Source: DATJXG01 sp035500455
Lineage (GTDB): Bacteria; Acidobacteriota; Terriglobia; Terriglobales; Acidobacteriaceae
Direction: 5' to 3'
Assembly: GCA_035500455.1 (NCBI GenBank)
Contig: DATJXG010000287.1
Location: 1-24,301, forward strand
DNA length: 24,301 bases
Part shown: one piece after another, positions 1 to 7,589 of the stretch
How the letters are laid out: every line of letters begins with the position of its first letter
How positions within the stretch are numbered: position 1 is the first letter of the stretch
Program-made: the position numbers and the translations under genes
The notes under the pieces: generated by a model
Database searches by the model: none
What the model was told of the DNA's origin: nothing
What the model saw: the letters and a program-made list of their open reading frames with translations, nothing else

Positions 1-828
1 CTTGAATTCAGCTTGCTGGTGGGGGTGAGTTCGTTCCTGGCGGGCTTCCTGGGGGCCTTGACCGGACTGGGCGGCGGCGTGGTGCTGGTGCCGCTGCTCA
101 CTCTCTTCTTTCATGTCGATATCCGCTACGCCATCGGCGCGTCCCTGGTTGGCGTAATCGCTACATCCTCGGGAGCGGCCGCCGCCTACGTCAAAGAGGG
201 ATTTTCCAATATCCGCATCGGGATGTTTCTGGAGATCGCCACTACCCTGGGCGCACTCGTGGGCGCATTCCTGGCGTTGAAAGTGCCTACCTCCGCCATC
301 GCCATTATTTTCGGACTGGTGCTTCTGTATTCCGCGTATTTGTCCGGGCGCAATCAGCCGATTGTGCCGGAGGATGACCGTCCCGATGCCCTCGCCACCC
401 GCCTGCGGATGCACGGGAGCTATCCTTCGCTGAGCGGTCCAAGAGAATACTACGTTCACAACGTTCCCACTGGGTTTGGCCTCATGTTCGGCGCGGGAAC
501 GCTCTCCGGACTGCTGGGCATTGGCTCGGGCGCAGTAAAAGTGCTGGCCATGGACCAGGCCATGCGCATTCCGTTCAAGGTTTCGACGACGACGAGCAAT
601 TTCATGATCGGCGTGACCGCTGCGGCCAGCGCCGGGGTATACCTGAATCGGGGCTACATCGATCCGGGGCTGGCGATGCCGGTGGTGCTGGGAGTGCTGA
701 CCGGTTCGGTGCTGGGGACGCGGGTGCTGACGAAGGTGAAGACGCGTTCCCTGCGCATCGTATTCAGCCTGGTGATCGTGCTGCTGGGGATCGAGATGCT
801 TTACAAAGGAATCGCCGGCGGGATCTGA
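1..828 (+). CDS. TSUP (TauE/SafE) family membrane transporter, 5'-truncated
   Basis: An integral membrane protein of the TSUP family, whose members move sulfur-containing or organic anions such as sulfite and sulfonates. The reading frame is open to the left edge of the window, so the true start lies outside; an internal TTG at 13 would give 271 residues. The first half carries the glycine-rich stretch GALTGLGGGVVLVPLL, typical of the first TSUP repeat. A second related stretch (GAGTLSGLLGIGSGAVKVLAM) begins the second half, matching the internal duplication of the family. The two halves are joined by a polar cytosolic loop (roughly residues 110-150). The stop is 16 bp before the next gene, which encodes a DUF1634 protein, a frequent TSUP partner, so the two are probably co-transcribed. 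The substrate cannot be told from sequence. Confidence 0.88.
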   Translation, partial: LEFSLLVGVSSFLAGFLGALTGLGGGVVLVPLLTLFFHVDIRYAIGASLVGVIATSSGAAAAYVKEGFSNIRIGMFLEIATTLGALVGAFLALKVPTSAIAIIFGLVLLYSAYLSGRNQPIVPEDDRPDALATRLRMHGSYPSLSGPREYYVHNVPTGFGLMFGAGTLSGLLGIGSGAVKVLAMDQAMRIPFKVSTTTSNFMIGVTAAASAGVYLNRGYIDPGLAMPVVLGVLTGSVLGTRVLTKVKTRSLRIVFSLVIVLLGIEMLYKGIAGGI

Positions 829-844
829 GCGATTGAGGACTGAA

Positions 845-1219
845 ATGAAGAAAGCCTGGACCGATCGCAGGGTGGAAGACACTATCGGCAACCTGCTGCG
901 CGCCGGAGTGATACTTTCCGCGGTTGTGGTGCTCGCTGGGGGCATCGTGTTCCTGGCGCGGCATGGAAGCTCGCCTGTGAACTACCGCGTGTTTCAGGGC
1001 GAGCCCAGCGATCTTCGCCACATCGGCGGCATTGTTCGGCAAGCCATTGCTTTGCATGGCCGGGGGATCATCCAGCTTGGGGTGCTGCTGTTGATCTCTA
1101 CGCCGATTGCCCGCGTCGCCTTCGCCGTTTTTGGCTTCGCCGAAGAGGGCGACCGGATGTACGTGGGCTTTACGCTAATCGTGCTGGTGGTGCTGCTCTA
1201 CAGCCTGGTGGGCCAGTAG
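845..1219 (+). CDS. DUF1634 family membrane protein
   Basis: A 124-residue membrane protein with three predicted hydrophobic helices (about residues 19-38, 72-92 and 103-122) separated by a polar loop. It matches the DUF1634 pattern, a family of unknown function usually encoded directly after a TSUP transporter, as here. The ATG at 845 is chosen because GAGG sits at 835-838 with six-base spacing; an in-frame TTG at 833 would add four residues but has no ribosome site. It probably assists or modulates the upstream transporter, but that rests only on gene pairing. Confidence 0.8.
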   Translation: MKKAWTDRRVEDTIGNLLRAGVILSAVVVLAGGIVFLARHGSSPVNYRVFQGEPSDLRHIGGIVRQAIALHGRGIIQLGVLLLISTPIARVAFAVFGFAEEGDRMYVGFTLIVLVVLLYSLVGQ

Positions 1220-1253
1220 CTCCCGACGATCTGCTTTTCTTCGCGTTCTTTGC

Positions 1254-1319
1254 GTAGCGCCAGCGTCCCGCCGGCAACGGTAGTGTTGTCCTGGCTGCCG
1301 GCGGGAGCCGGCGCTGCGC
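1254..1319. repeat. Inverted pair of GC-rich palindromic repeats
   Basis: Two copies of the word GCCGGCGGGA(C)GCCGGCG lie in opposite orientation at 1254-1277 and 1294-1319. They can form one long imperfect stem with a loop of about 16 bases. The same word recurs at 2952-2976, 2983-3006 and 7657-7681. The position after the DUF1634 gene would allow a role in mRNA end formation, but there is no T-run. It is probably a REP/BIME-like element. Confidence 0.6.
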
Positions 1320-1398
1320 AAAAGGCGCAAAAGAAAGTTCTGAAAAGGGAACGACTTCAGCCGACCATGCCTGCCTTTCTGTTTCCCTGCCGTGATGG

Positions 1399-1404
1399 GA
1401 TAAT
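1399..1404 (+). promoter_or_regulatory. Candidate -10 element of selA (GATAAT)
   Basis: GATAAT matches the sigma70 -10 consensus at five of six positions and ends 9 bp before the GTG start of selA. A transcript would start at or within a base or two of the start codon, suggesting leaderless translation. No convincing -35 element is visible and no ribosome site lies at normal spacing. Confidence 0.4.
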
Positions 1405-1413
1405 CGTGCTGCC

Positions 1414-2886
1414 GTGGATGCCTCCCTTAAGTCCGACCTCTACCGCAAACTGCCTTCGGTGGACGAGCTATTGCACGACTCTAACCTGGCTGCACTCATC
1501 ACGCGAGACGGCCAGGTGGCTGTGACCGAAGCCATTCGAGCGGTGCTCTTGCGAGTGCGTGAAGAGATTTCGCGCGACCGTCTAGATTCGGATGGAGTTG
1601 ATCTCGCAATTTCGGGCGTAGCCGGCGCGGTGGAGCGCTATCTTCGGCGGGCACTGAGCTATTCACTGCGTCCCGTCATCAATGCTACCGGAGTTATCCT
1701 CCACACCAACCTTGGCAGGGCGCCGATTGCGGACGCCGCCTTCGATCATATTCGTGAGGTCGCCGCGGGCTATTCGAACCTGGAATTCGATGTTGCCGGC
1801 GGCGAGCGGGGCCGAAGGGATGTGCACGTAGATCGGCTTTTCCGCCAACTCCTGAACGATGCTCGTGTGGCGGCGGGGCTTCGCCCCGCCGGGACGGAGC
1901 AAAGCGCCGTCTCCACACCCGCTGATTCTTCCGAGACCGGCGTTTCCACGATTGTGGTCAACAACAACGCGGCGGCGGTGTTGCTGGCGCTCAACACTCT
2001 GGCTGAAGGCGGCGAGGTGATCGTTTCGCGCGGAGAGCTGGTGGAGATTGGCGGGTCGTTTCGCATCCCGGAGGTGATGCGCAAGTCGGGCGCCCACCTG
2101 CGCGAGGTGGGAACTACCAACCGCACCCGTGTTTCTGACTACGAAGAGGCGATCTGCGACCGGACGCGCCTGTTGCTGCGCGTGCACCGCTCGAACTTCC
2201 AGATCACCGGGTTCACGGAACAGCCGCGGATCGAGGAGTTGGCGGCGCTCGCTCGCAGGCGCAACCTGCCGCTGGTGGAAGATCTCGGCAGCGGCTCGTT
2301 GTACGATCTGGCGGCGGTGGGCATAAGCGGCGAGCCGGGAGTTCTGGACAGTCTGCGGGCGGGAGTGGATGTCGTGACCTATAGCGGAGACAAGTTGCTG
2401 GGCGGGCCGCAGGCGGGGATGCTGAGCGGGCGCAGCGATCTGATCGCTCGCATGCGGTCGAATTCTTTGTTCCGCGCTCTGCGCGTGGATAAGCTCGCGT
2501 ACGCGGCGCTCGAGGCCACATTGCTGGCTTATGCGAAGCAGGATTACGGCTCCATCCCGGCGCTGCGCATGATGCGGCTTTCGAAAGAGGAGATCGGAGA
2601 GCGGGCGGAGGCGCTTGCGGATAAGATTCGCTCTGCCCGGCTTACGGTAGAAGTGATTGACGGTGAGTCGGTAATCGGCGGCGGGGCGGCGCCGTCGGCG
2701 GTTTTGCCCACGCGGTTGCTGGCGCTGGCCTGCGTCGGCCACAACGCGGATGAACTGGCGAACAAGCTGCGACAGGCAGATCCCCCGGTGATCGCGCGCG
2801 TAGAAGAGGGGCGGGTCCTGCTCGATCTGCGGACGGTGTTTCCCGAGGAGGATGCGGCTGTAGAGCAGGTTTGCGCCAGCCTCTAG
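1414..2886 (+). CDS. selA: L-seryl-tRNA(Sec) selenium transferase
   Basis: A PLP-dependent enzyme that converts seryl-tRNA(Sec) to selenocysteyl-tRNA(Sec) using selenophosphate, in the cytosol. At 490 residues it is slightly longer than the usual ~460. The N-terminal tRNA-binding region is followed by RPVINATGVILHTNLGRAP (about 86-104), the PLP-site motif SGDKLLGGPQAG with the expected Schiff-base lysine at K327, and the RGELVEIGGSFRIPEVM block near 206-222. The start is GTG at 1414 with a -10-like GATAAT just upstream. An extra segment of about 25 residues (151-176) lies before VVNNNAAAVLLAL; its DNA contains a perfect GC hairpin, as if a repeat had been accepted in frame. The neighbours are not selB or selC, so the rest of the Sec pathway must lie elsewhere if it is functional. 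Confidence 0.95.
   Translation: MDASLKSDLYRKLPSVDELLHDSNLAALITRDGQVAVTEAIRAVLLRVREEISRDRLDSDGVDLAISGVAGAVERYLRRALSYSLRPVINATGVILHTNLGRAPIADAAFDHIREVAAGYSNLEFDVAGGERGRRDVHVDRLFRQLLNDARVAAGLRPAGTEQSAVSTPADSSETGVSTIVVNNNAAAVLLALNTLAEGGEVIVSRGELVEIGGSFRIPEVMRKSGAHLREVGTTNRTRVSDYEEAICDRTRLLLRVHRSNFQITGFTEQPRIEELAALARRRNLPLVEDLGSGSLYDLAAVGISGEPGVLDSLRAGVDVVTYSGDKLLGGPQAGMLSGRSDLIARMRSNSLFRALRVDKLAYAALEATLLAYAKQDYGSIPALRMMRLSKEEIGERAEALADKIRSARLTVEVIDGESVIGGGAAPSAVLPTRLLALACVGHNADELANKLRQADPPVIARVEEGRVLLDLRTVFPEEDAAVEQVCASL
1871..1891. repeat. GC-rich palindrome inside selA
   Basis: A perfect 9-bp stem, CGGCGGGGC with TTC loop and GCCCCGCCG, lies inside the selA reading frame. It encodes part of an apparent insertion (AAGLRPAG) absent from the usual SelA layout. 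The form resembles the short palindromic repeats in nearby gaps, although the sequence is of another subtype. Confidence 0.55.
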
Positions 2887-2951
2887 CACCCGGAGATTGC
2901 CAGTAACGCCGGGATCTCGCCGGCAGTTTGGAATTCGGAAAAAATGTAAGG

Positions 2952-3006
2952 GTTGCCGGCGGGACGCCGGCGCTACGCACGGGTTGCCGGCGGACGCCGG
3001 CGTTAC
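2952..3006. repeat. Two tandem GC-rich palindromic repeats
   Basis: Direct copies at 2952-2976 and 2983-3006 share GTTGCCGGCGG(G)ACGCCGGCG and end in CTAC or TTAC. Each is a palindrome around GCCGGC..GCCGGC. They fill most of the gap between selA and the following gene. The frame stays open through them, which artificially lengthens that gene's possible N-terminus. Confidence 0.7.
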
Positions 3007-3035
3007 GAAAGGGAAGAGAAGAGAGAGAGAAAAAC

Positions 3036-3473
3036 ATGGCCCGAGAGGCTCCGCAAAATCTGGCGAACCACACTCGCTTCGATCCGTTGTTTCATTTCTT
3101 TACGCTTCCGGTCTTTGGAATTACCTGGATCATCAGCGTGGTGATGCTGTTCCTCCACCCCGGTTTTTTTAGTGCCTGGGGAGTGGTGCTGGCGACGGCG
3201 GCGACCATCGCGGTGTTCAAGATTCGCCTCTACGCTACCAAGCTGCAGGACCGGATTATCCGGTTGGAGGAGCGTTTGCGGCTGCTGGCGTTGATGGGCC
3301 CGGCTTCGCAGCCGCAGATCGAAAAACTCAGCATCGGGCAACTCGTTGGCTTGCGATTCGCCTGCGATGAGGAGGTCCCGGCGCTGGTGCAGCGTGCGCT
3401 GACAGAGAATCTGTCGCGGAGGGAGATCAAGAAGGCCATCAAGATTTGGCGGGGGGATTACTCGAGAGTGTGA
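3036..3473 (+). CDS. DUF6526-like small membrane protein
   Basis: A 145-residue protein of unknown function. After a short polar start (residues 1-15, QNLANHTRFDP) come two hydrophobic helices (about 18-38 and 42-62), then a charged cytosolic tail, LQDRIIRLEERLRLLALM and onward, likely a coiled coil. The layout and the xNxANHxRxxPLFHF start match DUF6526, recalled from memory. The ATG at 3036 is chosen over an in-frame upstream ATG at 2928 because the intervening 36 codons are made of two palindromic repeats and the purine-rich GGGAAGAGAAGAGAG stretch precedes 3036. Its stop is 51 bp before acpS. Confidence 0.7.
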   Translation: MAREAPQNLANHTRFDPLFHFFTLPVFGITWIISVVMLFLHPGFFSAWGVVLATAATIAVFKIRLYATKLQDRIIRLEERLRLLALMGPASQPQIEKLSIGQLVGLRFACDEEVPALVQRALTENLSRREIKKAIKIWRGDYSRV

Positions 3474-3479
3474 AAAGGC

Positions 3480-3497
3480 GGCGCGGGCGCCCGCGCC
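3480..3497. repeat. 18-bp perfect palindrome before acpS
   Basis: GGCGCGGGC followed by its exact reverse complement, 7 bp after the stop of the DUF6526-like gene. A related copy sharing GGCGCCCGCGCC follows acpS at 3904-3928, so the two copies bracket acpS. There is no T-run, so it is not a standard terminator. Confidence 0.6.
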
Positions 3498-3524
3498 ACA
3501 TGTTGAATCGCCACACGTGAATCT

Positions 3525-3902
3525 ATGATCGTCGGCACCGGCATTGACATCGCTGAGGTCCCCCGCATCGCCGATTCCATTGCGCGCTTTGGCGAGCGCT
3601 TTCTGCGGCGGGTGTTTACCGAGGGTGAGCAGCGCTACTGCGACTCGAAAGCCAACCGCAGCGAGCGTTATGCCGCCCGCTTCGCCGCCAAGGAAGCTGC
3701 CATGAAGGCCCTGGGCACCGGTTGGAACCACGGCGTGCGCTGGCGCGATGTGGAAGTCTGCCGCCAGCCGGGCGGGCGGCCCACCATTCAGTTTCACGGC
3801 AAGGCCTCGGAGTTTGCCGCGAGACTTGGGGCCAAGCACGTGGCGCTTTCGATCTCGCACACCGCCGGGCAGGCGATTGCGCAGGTGATTCTGGAAGATT
3901 GA
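3525..3902 (+). CDS. acpS: Holo-[acyl-carrier-protein] synthase
   Basis: A 125-residue cytosolic enzyme that transfers 4'-phosphopantetheine from CoA to a serine of acyl carrier protein, activating fatty-acid synthesis. The N-terminal GTGIDIAEV motif supplies the Mg-binding aspartate (D8). FAAKEAAMKALGTG (about 53-66) supplies the second metal ligand (E57), and SISHT near residues 108-112 is the conserved C-terminal motif. Length is normal for bacterial AcpS. The ATG at 3525 starts exactly at the conserved N-terminus. No clear ribosome site is visible. It is flanked by two related GC palindromes. Confidence 0.97.
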   Translation: MIVGTGIDIAEVPRIADSIARFGERFLRRVFTEGEQRYCDSKANRSERYAARFAAKEAAMKALGTGWNHGVRWRDVEVCRQPGGRPTIQFHGKASEFAARLGAKHVALSISHTAGQAIAQVILED

Positions 3903-3903
3903 T

Positions 3904-3928
3904 GCGCCGCGGGCACGGCGCCCGCGCC
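3904..3928. repeat. GC-rich palindromic repeat after acpS
   Basis: An imperfect palindrome beginning at the acpS stop and sharing GGCGCCCGCGCC with the element at 3480-3497. It lies in the 65-bp gap before the next gene. Confidence 0.5.
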
Positions 3929-3967
3929 ATCCCAACCTGATAGACTGTCGCATCCCCTAGAGTTCTA

Positions 3968-6367
3968 ATGGCCTCGACCACTGCGATTGCTCCTTCTCCG
4001 TCCCCCGTCATCGGCTTAGTCCGTGATCGCGTTCTGCTGGCGGGAATCGGGCTGAGCAGCTTTTCCGCCCTGCTGCTGGAGTTGGCGCTTACCCGATTGT
4101 TCTCGGTGGTGCTGTTCTACCACTTCGCGTTTCTGGCGATTTCCATCGCGCTGCTCGGCCTGGGAGCCGGGGGCGTATTTGCCTGCCTGTGGAAGCGCTG
4201 GCTGGCGCGGTTTTCCACCCGCCAGCTTGCGGGATGGCTGTGCATGCTGAATGCGTTGCTGGTCCCGGCAGCTCTCGAAATCGTGTTGCGCGTGCCGGTA
4301 TCGCTGGAACTCTCGCGAATGAATTTTCTGCGGCTTACCGCGATGTACCTCGTATCAGCGGTGCCATTTTTCCTCACCGGGCTGCAATTCTCGGTCGTCT
4401 TCGCGCGCGAGACGGCGCACATTCCTCGGCTCTACGGCGCCGACCTGGCTGGTGGAGCTTTGGCTTGCCTTGGGGTAGTTCCGCTGCTGAACTGGCTGGG
4501 CGGCCCGAACGCAATTTTGTTTGCGGCGGCGGCGGCCGGGATCGCGAGCGCGGTGTGGGCGATCAGCAGACTGGAGCGAAAAGTCGCAATCGCCATCAGT
4601 TTGTCGTATTTCATTGTGATCGCGATCAATCATTCGGGGCGGTTGCTGGACGTGGTTTATGCCAAGGGAATGTACCGCGATCCCGCCTGGGTCGAGTTCG
4701 CGCGCTGGAACGCCATCTCGCGCGTCGAGGTAGATCGGCAGGGAGGAGCGAAGGCAGTGGTCATCGACGCCGATGCCTCCACTTACATCATGAATGCCGA
4801 TCCCAATCAGTGGCAGGGCACGGAGTGGCAGAAGAACCTGATGGCCGCCCCGCCGGCGCTGGCCAATATCCTGCGGCCGCGCGGCGACTACGCCATCATC
4901 GGGCCGGGCGGCGGGGTGGATGTGCTGCGCGCCCTGGCCAACGGCAGCCGTGACATCACGGGAATTGAAATCAATCCGCTCATCGCCAACACCATCATGC
5001 GCGGCCGCTACGCCGATTATTCCTACAATCTTTACCGGCGTCCCGAAGTGCACATCTATGTAACCGATGGCCGGTCGTTTGTGCGCAACTCGAACCAGCA
5101 TTATGACGTGGTGCAAATGACATTGGTCGATACCTGGGCCTCCACCGCGGCCGGGGCCTTCGCCCTCAGTGAGAACAGTCTGTACACCGAAGAGGCTTTC
5201 CAGGAATATTTCGAGCACCTCAAGCCGGACGGCTTAATCGCGGTGACGCGCTGGGAGTTTCGCAATCCGCGCGAGGCGTTGCGGGTGGTTTCGGTGGCGA
5301 TGGAGGCGCTGCACCGGCTGGGGGTGGCGAATCCCGCCAGGAATTTCATGGTCATCGCCCAGGGCAAGCTGGATCGGGACGGCAATCCCGTGGCCGTGCT
5401 GGCCAAGAAGAGCGCTTTTACCGCAGAAGAAGAAGCCGAGGTGAGAGCGCACCTGAGCGCGAACCCAGGGCTGAATGCGCTCTATATGCCTTCAAGTCCG
5501 GGCGATAATCCCTTCTCGGCGCTGATTGCGCGCAATGATCCGTATGCCTTCGCCGCTACATACCCTTACAACGTCGCTCCGGTTTACGATAACGCCCCAT
5601 TTTTCTTCTTCACTCTGAAGCTGGGACAAATTCTTCATGAAGAGGGATTGCAGAAGGGAATCGATTGGAAGGTGAACCTGGGTGTTGCCGTGCTCGGGAT
5701 GGTGCTGATTATTTCCTGCGCGGCGGTGATCGCGTTTCTGCTGGTGCCGCTGGCGCTGGGCGCGGGGGGGCCGCGGAGGCGGGCGGTCAATCTTATTTAC
5801 TTTGTCGCGGTTGGGCTGGGTTACATCCTGGTGGAGATCGCCTTTATTCAGCGCTTCGTGCTCTTTCTCGGACATCCCACGTACGCTCTGACCGTGGTGG
5901 TGTTCCTGCTGCTGCTCTCGAGCGGTGCCGGCAGCCTGGCATCGCGGCGTTGGCTGGCGCAAACCCGGAAGGCGTGGCTGCCGCTGATCCTGATTGTGGG
6001 GGCTGTGGCACTGTACGTCTGGTTGCTTCCGGGGCTGCTGAATGCTCTGGTCGGGCTGCCTTTCCCGGTCAAACTTGTGATAAGCGGGCTGGTGCTGGGA
6101 CCACTGGGCTTTGCCATGGGTATGCCGTTTCCGACCGGGCTGCGGGCGCTGGCCGGCGCTTCCGACTCCGGTTTGGCCCCGGCCGATGAGACCGCGATCG
6201 AGTGGGCCTGGGCCATGAACGCGGCTTCCAGCGTGCTCGGTTCGGTTCTGGCGATGGTGATTGCCATTCAATTTGGACTGAACGTCACGCTGGCCTGCGG
6301 GGCGCTGGCGTATCTGCTGGCGCTGGCCGTGGCGGCAACGCTGCCCGCCGGCCGCGCCGCCGCGTGA
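3968..6367 (+). CDS. Polytopic membrane protein with spermidine-synthase-like core
   Basis: A 799-residue protein of three parts. Residues ~18-230 form a first set of about six or seven membrane helices. Residues ~235-545 form a soluble Rossmann-type core. Residues ~565-795 form a second set of about seven helices. The core has GPGGGVDVLRAL (312-323) and an acidic residue at a strand end (GIEINP, E334), as in SAM or decarboxy-SAM binding folds, plus a conserved VDTWASTAAGAFALSE block where spermidine synthases have their catalytic aspartate region. This architecture occurs in proteins annotated as 'spermidine synthase-like membrane proteins'. True aminopropyl transfer is doubtful because the usual catalytic motif is not obvious. 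The start is ATG 3968; no strong ribosome site is seen. Substrate and role are unknown. Confidence 0.75.
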   Translation: MASTTAIAPSPSPVIGLVRDRVLLAGIGLSSFSALLLELALTRLFSVVLFYHFAFLAISIALLGLGAGGVFACLWKRWLARFSTRQLAGWLCMLNALLVPAALEIVLRVPVSLELSRMNFLRLTAMYLVSAVPFFLTGLQFSVVFARETAHIPRLYGADLAGGALACLGVVPLLNWLGGPNAILFAAAAAGIASAVWAISRLERKVAIAISLSYFIVIAINHSGRLLDVVYAKGMYRDPAWVEFARWNAISRVEVDRQGGAKAVVIDADASTYIMNADPNQWQGTEWQKNLMAAPPALANILRPRGDYAIIGPGGGVDVLRALANGSRDITGIEINPLIANTIMRGRYADYSYNLYRRPEVHIYVTDGRSFVRNSNQHYDVVQMTLVDTWASTAAGAFALSENSLYTEEAFQEYFEHLKPDGLIAVTRWEFRNPREALRVVSVAMEALHRLGVANPARNFMVIAQGKLDRDGNPVAVLAKKSAFTAEEEAEVRAHLSANPGLNALYMPSSPGDNPFSALIARNDPYAFAATYPYNVAPVYDNAPFFFFTLKLGQILHEEGLQKGIDWKVNLGVAVLGMVLIISCAAVIAFLLVPLALGAGGPRRRAVNLIYFVAVGLGYILVEIAFIQRFVLFLGHPTYALTVVVFLLLLSSGAGSLASRRWLAQTRKAWLPLILIVGAVALYVWLLPGLLNALVGLPFPVKLVISGLVLGPLGFAMGMPFPTGLRALAGASDSGLAPADETAIEWAWAMNAASSVLGSVLAMVIAIQFGLNVTLACGALAYLLALAVAATLPAGRAAA

Positions 6368-6450
6368 AGAGTGGCCCGCAGTTTGTTATGATGCACAAAA
6401 CATGCCGTTTCCAAGCTCACCGCCCTCGGGTGCGGAGCCACACTGGTTGC

Positions 6451-6455
6451 AGGAG
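6451..6455 (+). promoter_or_regulatory. Ribosome binding site fixing a TTG start
   Basis: AGGAG ends five bases before the TTG at 6461. It is the only good ribosome site in the area and decides the start of the MlaD-like gene, since no suitable ATG lies near the conserved N-terminal helix. A TATGAT at 6387-6392 could be a -10 element, but without a recognisable -35. Confidence 0.75.
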
Positions 6456-6460
6456 AAAAC

Positions 6461-7540
6461 TTGCCTAGCCAGAAGCAGTTGAAATGGTCACAACTGAAAG
6501 TTGGGCTGACGGTGCTCTTTGCCCTCTGCACCCTGGCCGTGCTCATCTTCCTGATGAGCAACACCGGTGGCCTGTTCGCGCAACACCTCATTCTGGAATC
6601 CTATTTCGACAATGCCAGCGGACTGCGCATCGGCGCTCCCGTGCGCCTCGACGGCGTGGACATCGGCAACGTGACCAAGATCCGCGTGGTGTCGGATAAA
6701 GACAAACAATTGACCCCGGTGGAAGTCACCATGAAGGTGAATACGAAGTATCAGCAGAGCCTGCGCAAGGATTCGGTGACGCTGCTCTCCACCGCGGGAG
6801 TGCTGGGTGAGACCTATATCGATATCGACAGCTCGCAGGCTTCGGGCCCGGAGGCGCAGAACGGCGATGTGTTACCCATCCGTGACCGCCCCGATTTTCA
6901 GGACATGATGCGCGCCGGCCAGGGCACGCTGCAGAATATGGACGCGCTGCTCAAGCGCCTAGACCGCATTATTGCGTTCGTGGAAAGCGGCAAAGGGTCG
7001 GTAGGAAAGCTGATCTATGATCCTACCCTCTATACCCGGCTGTCCGACACGGTGAATGAATTCCAGGGCATCGTAAATGAAGTCGGGCAGGGCAAGGGAA
7101 GCCTGGGCAAGCTGGTGGCCGACGAAACTCTCTACAACAAGGTCAATGCCACCGTGGACAAAGTGAATGCCATGGTGGATGACCTGAACGCCGGCAAAGG
7201 CACGGCGGGAAAGTTCCTCAAAGATCCCACGCTGTATAACAACGCCAACGAGACGATTGCCAATGTGAAGCAATTGTCGGCCGACATCAACGCCGGCAAA
7301 GGTCCGCTGGGCAAGCTGGCGAAGGACCAGGAACTGGCGAACAAGATCGAAAACACCGTCAACAAGCTCTCTGCCCTCGCCGACCGTCTGGACTCCGGCG
7401 AAGGAACTCTGGGCAAGATGCTGCGCGATCCTTCGCTCTACAACAACGCCGACCAGATGCTGTTGGAGGGCCGGGAACTGGTGAAATCCATTCGCGAGGA
7501 TCCCAAGAAGTATCTGACCATCCGCTTAAAGGTCTTCTGA
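6461..7540 (+). CDS. MlaD/MCE family lipid-transport protein with repeat tail
   Basis: A 359-residue periplasmic substrate-binding subunit of an MCE (Mla-type) lipid transporter, anchored by one N-terminal helix (about 14-32). The MCE domain (about 43-140) has the typical LRIGAPVRLDGVDIGNVTKI and STAGVLGETYIDI stretches. After residue 150 comes a long helical tail built of five units, each opening with GKGxxGK or GEGTLGK at residues 177, 211, 245, 279 and 313, exactly 34 residues apart. Such tails in MCE proteins form helical barrels or needles spanning the periplasm. The start is TTG with a strong AGGAG site. MlaE and MlaF partners are not adjacent, so they must be encoded elsewhere or the subunit is an orphan. 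Confidence 0.9.
   Translation: MPSQKQLKWSQLKVGLTVLFALCTLAVLIFLMSNTGGLFAQHLILESYFDNASGLRIGAPVRLDGVDIGNVTKIRVVSDKDKQLTPVEVTMKVNTKYQQSLRKDSVTLLSTAGVLGETYIDIDSSQASGPEAQNGDVLPIRDRPDFQDMMRAGQGTLQNMDALLKRLDRIIAFVESGKGSVGKLIYDPTLYTRLSDTVNEFQGIVNEVGQGKGSLGKLVADETLYNKVNATVDKVNAMVDDLNAGKGTAGKFLKDPTLYNNANETIANVKQLSADINAGKGPLGKLAKDQELANKIENTVNKLSALADRLDSGEGTLGKMLRDPSLYNNADQMLLEGRELVKSIREDPKKYLTIRLKVF
6989..7498 (+). repeat. Five 34-residue (102-bp) in-frame repeats
   Basis: Within the MCE protein, units begin at residues 177, 211, 245, 279 and 313, opening GKGSVGK, GKGSLGK, GKGTAGK, GKGPLGK and GEGTLGK. Each then has a D-x-x-L-Y/A element and a heptad-like stretch. The period is exact, with no insertion or deletion, but the units have diverged in DNA, which argues for selection on length. 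Confidence 0.85.
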
Positions 7541-7589
7541 CGACTGAGAACCGGGAACTGATATCTGAGAACTGGGTTTCGCCCGGAAA

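Noticed and set aside
1663..2889. 408-codon open frame opposite selA
   Set aside because: It is the complement of a clearly real gene with high GC in third positions; the product is Arg/Gln/His-rich with no recognisable domain.
3003..3953. 316-codon minus-strand frame over the DUF6526-like gene and acpS
   Set aside because: It spans two real plus-strand genes and palindromic repeats, and shows no domain.
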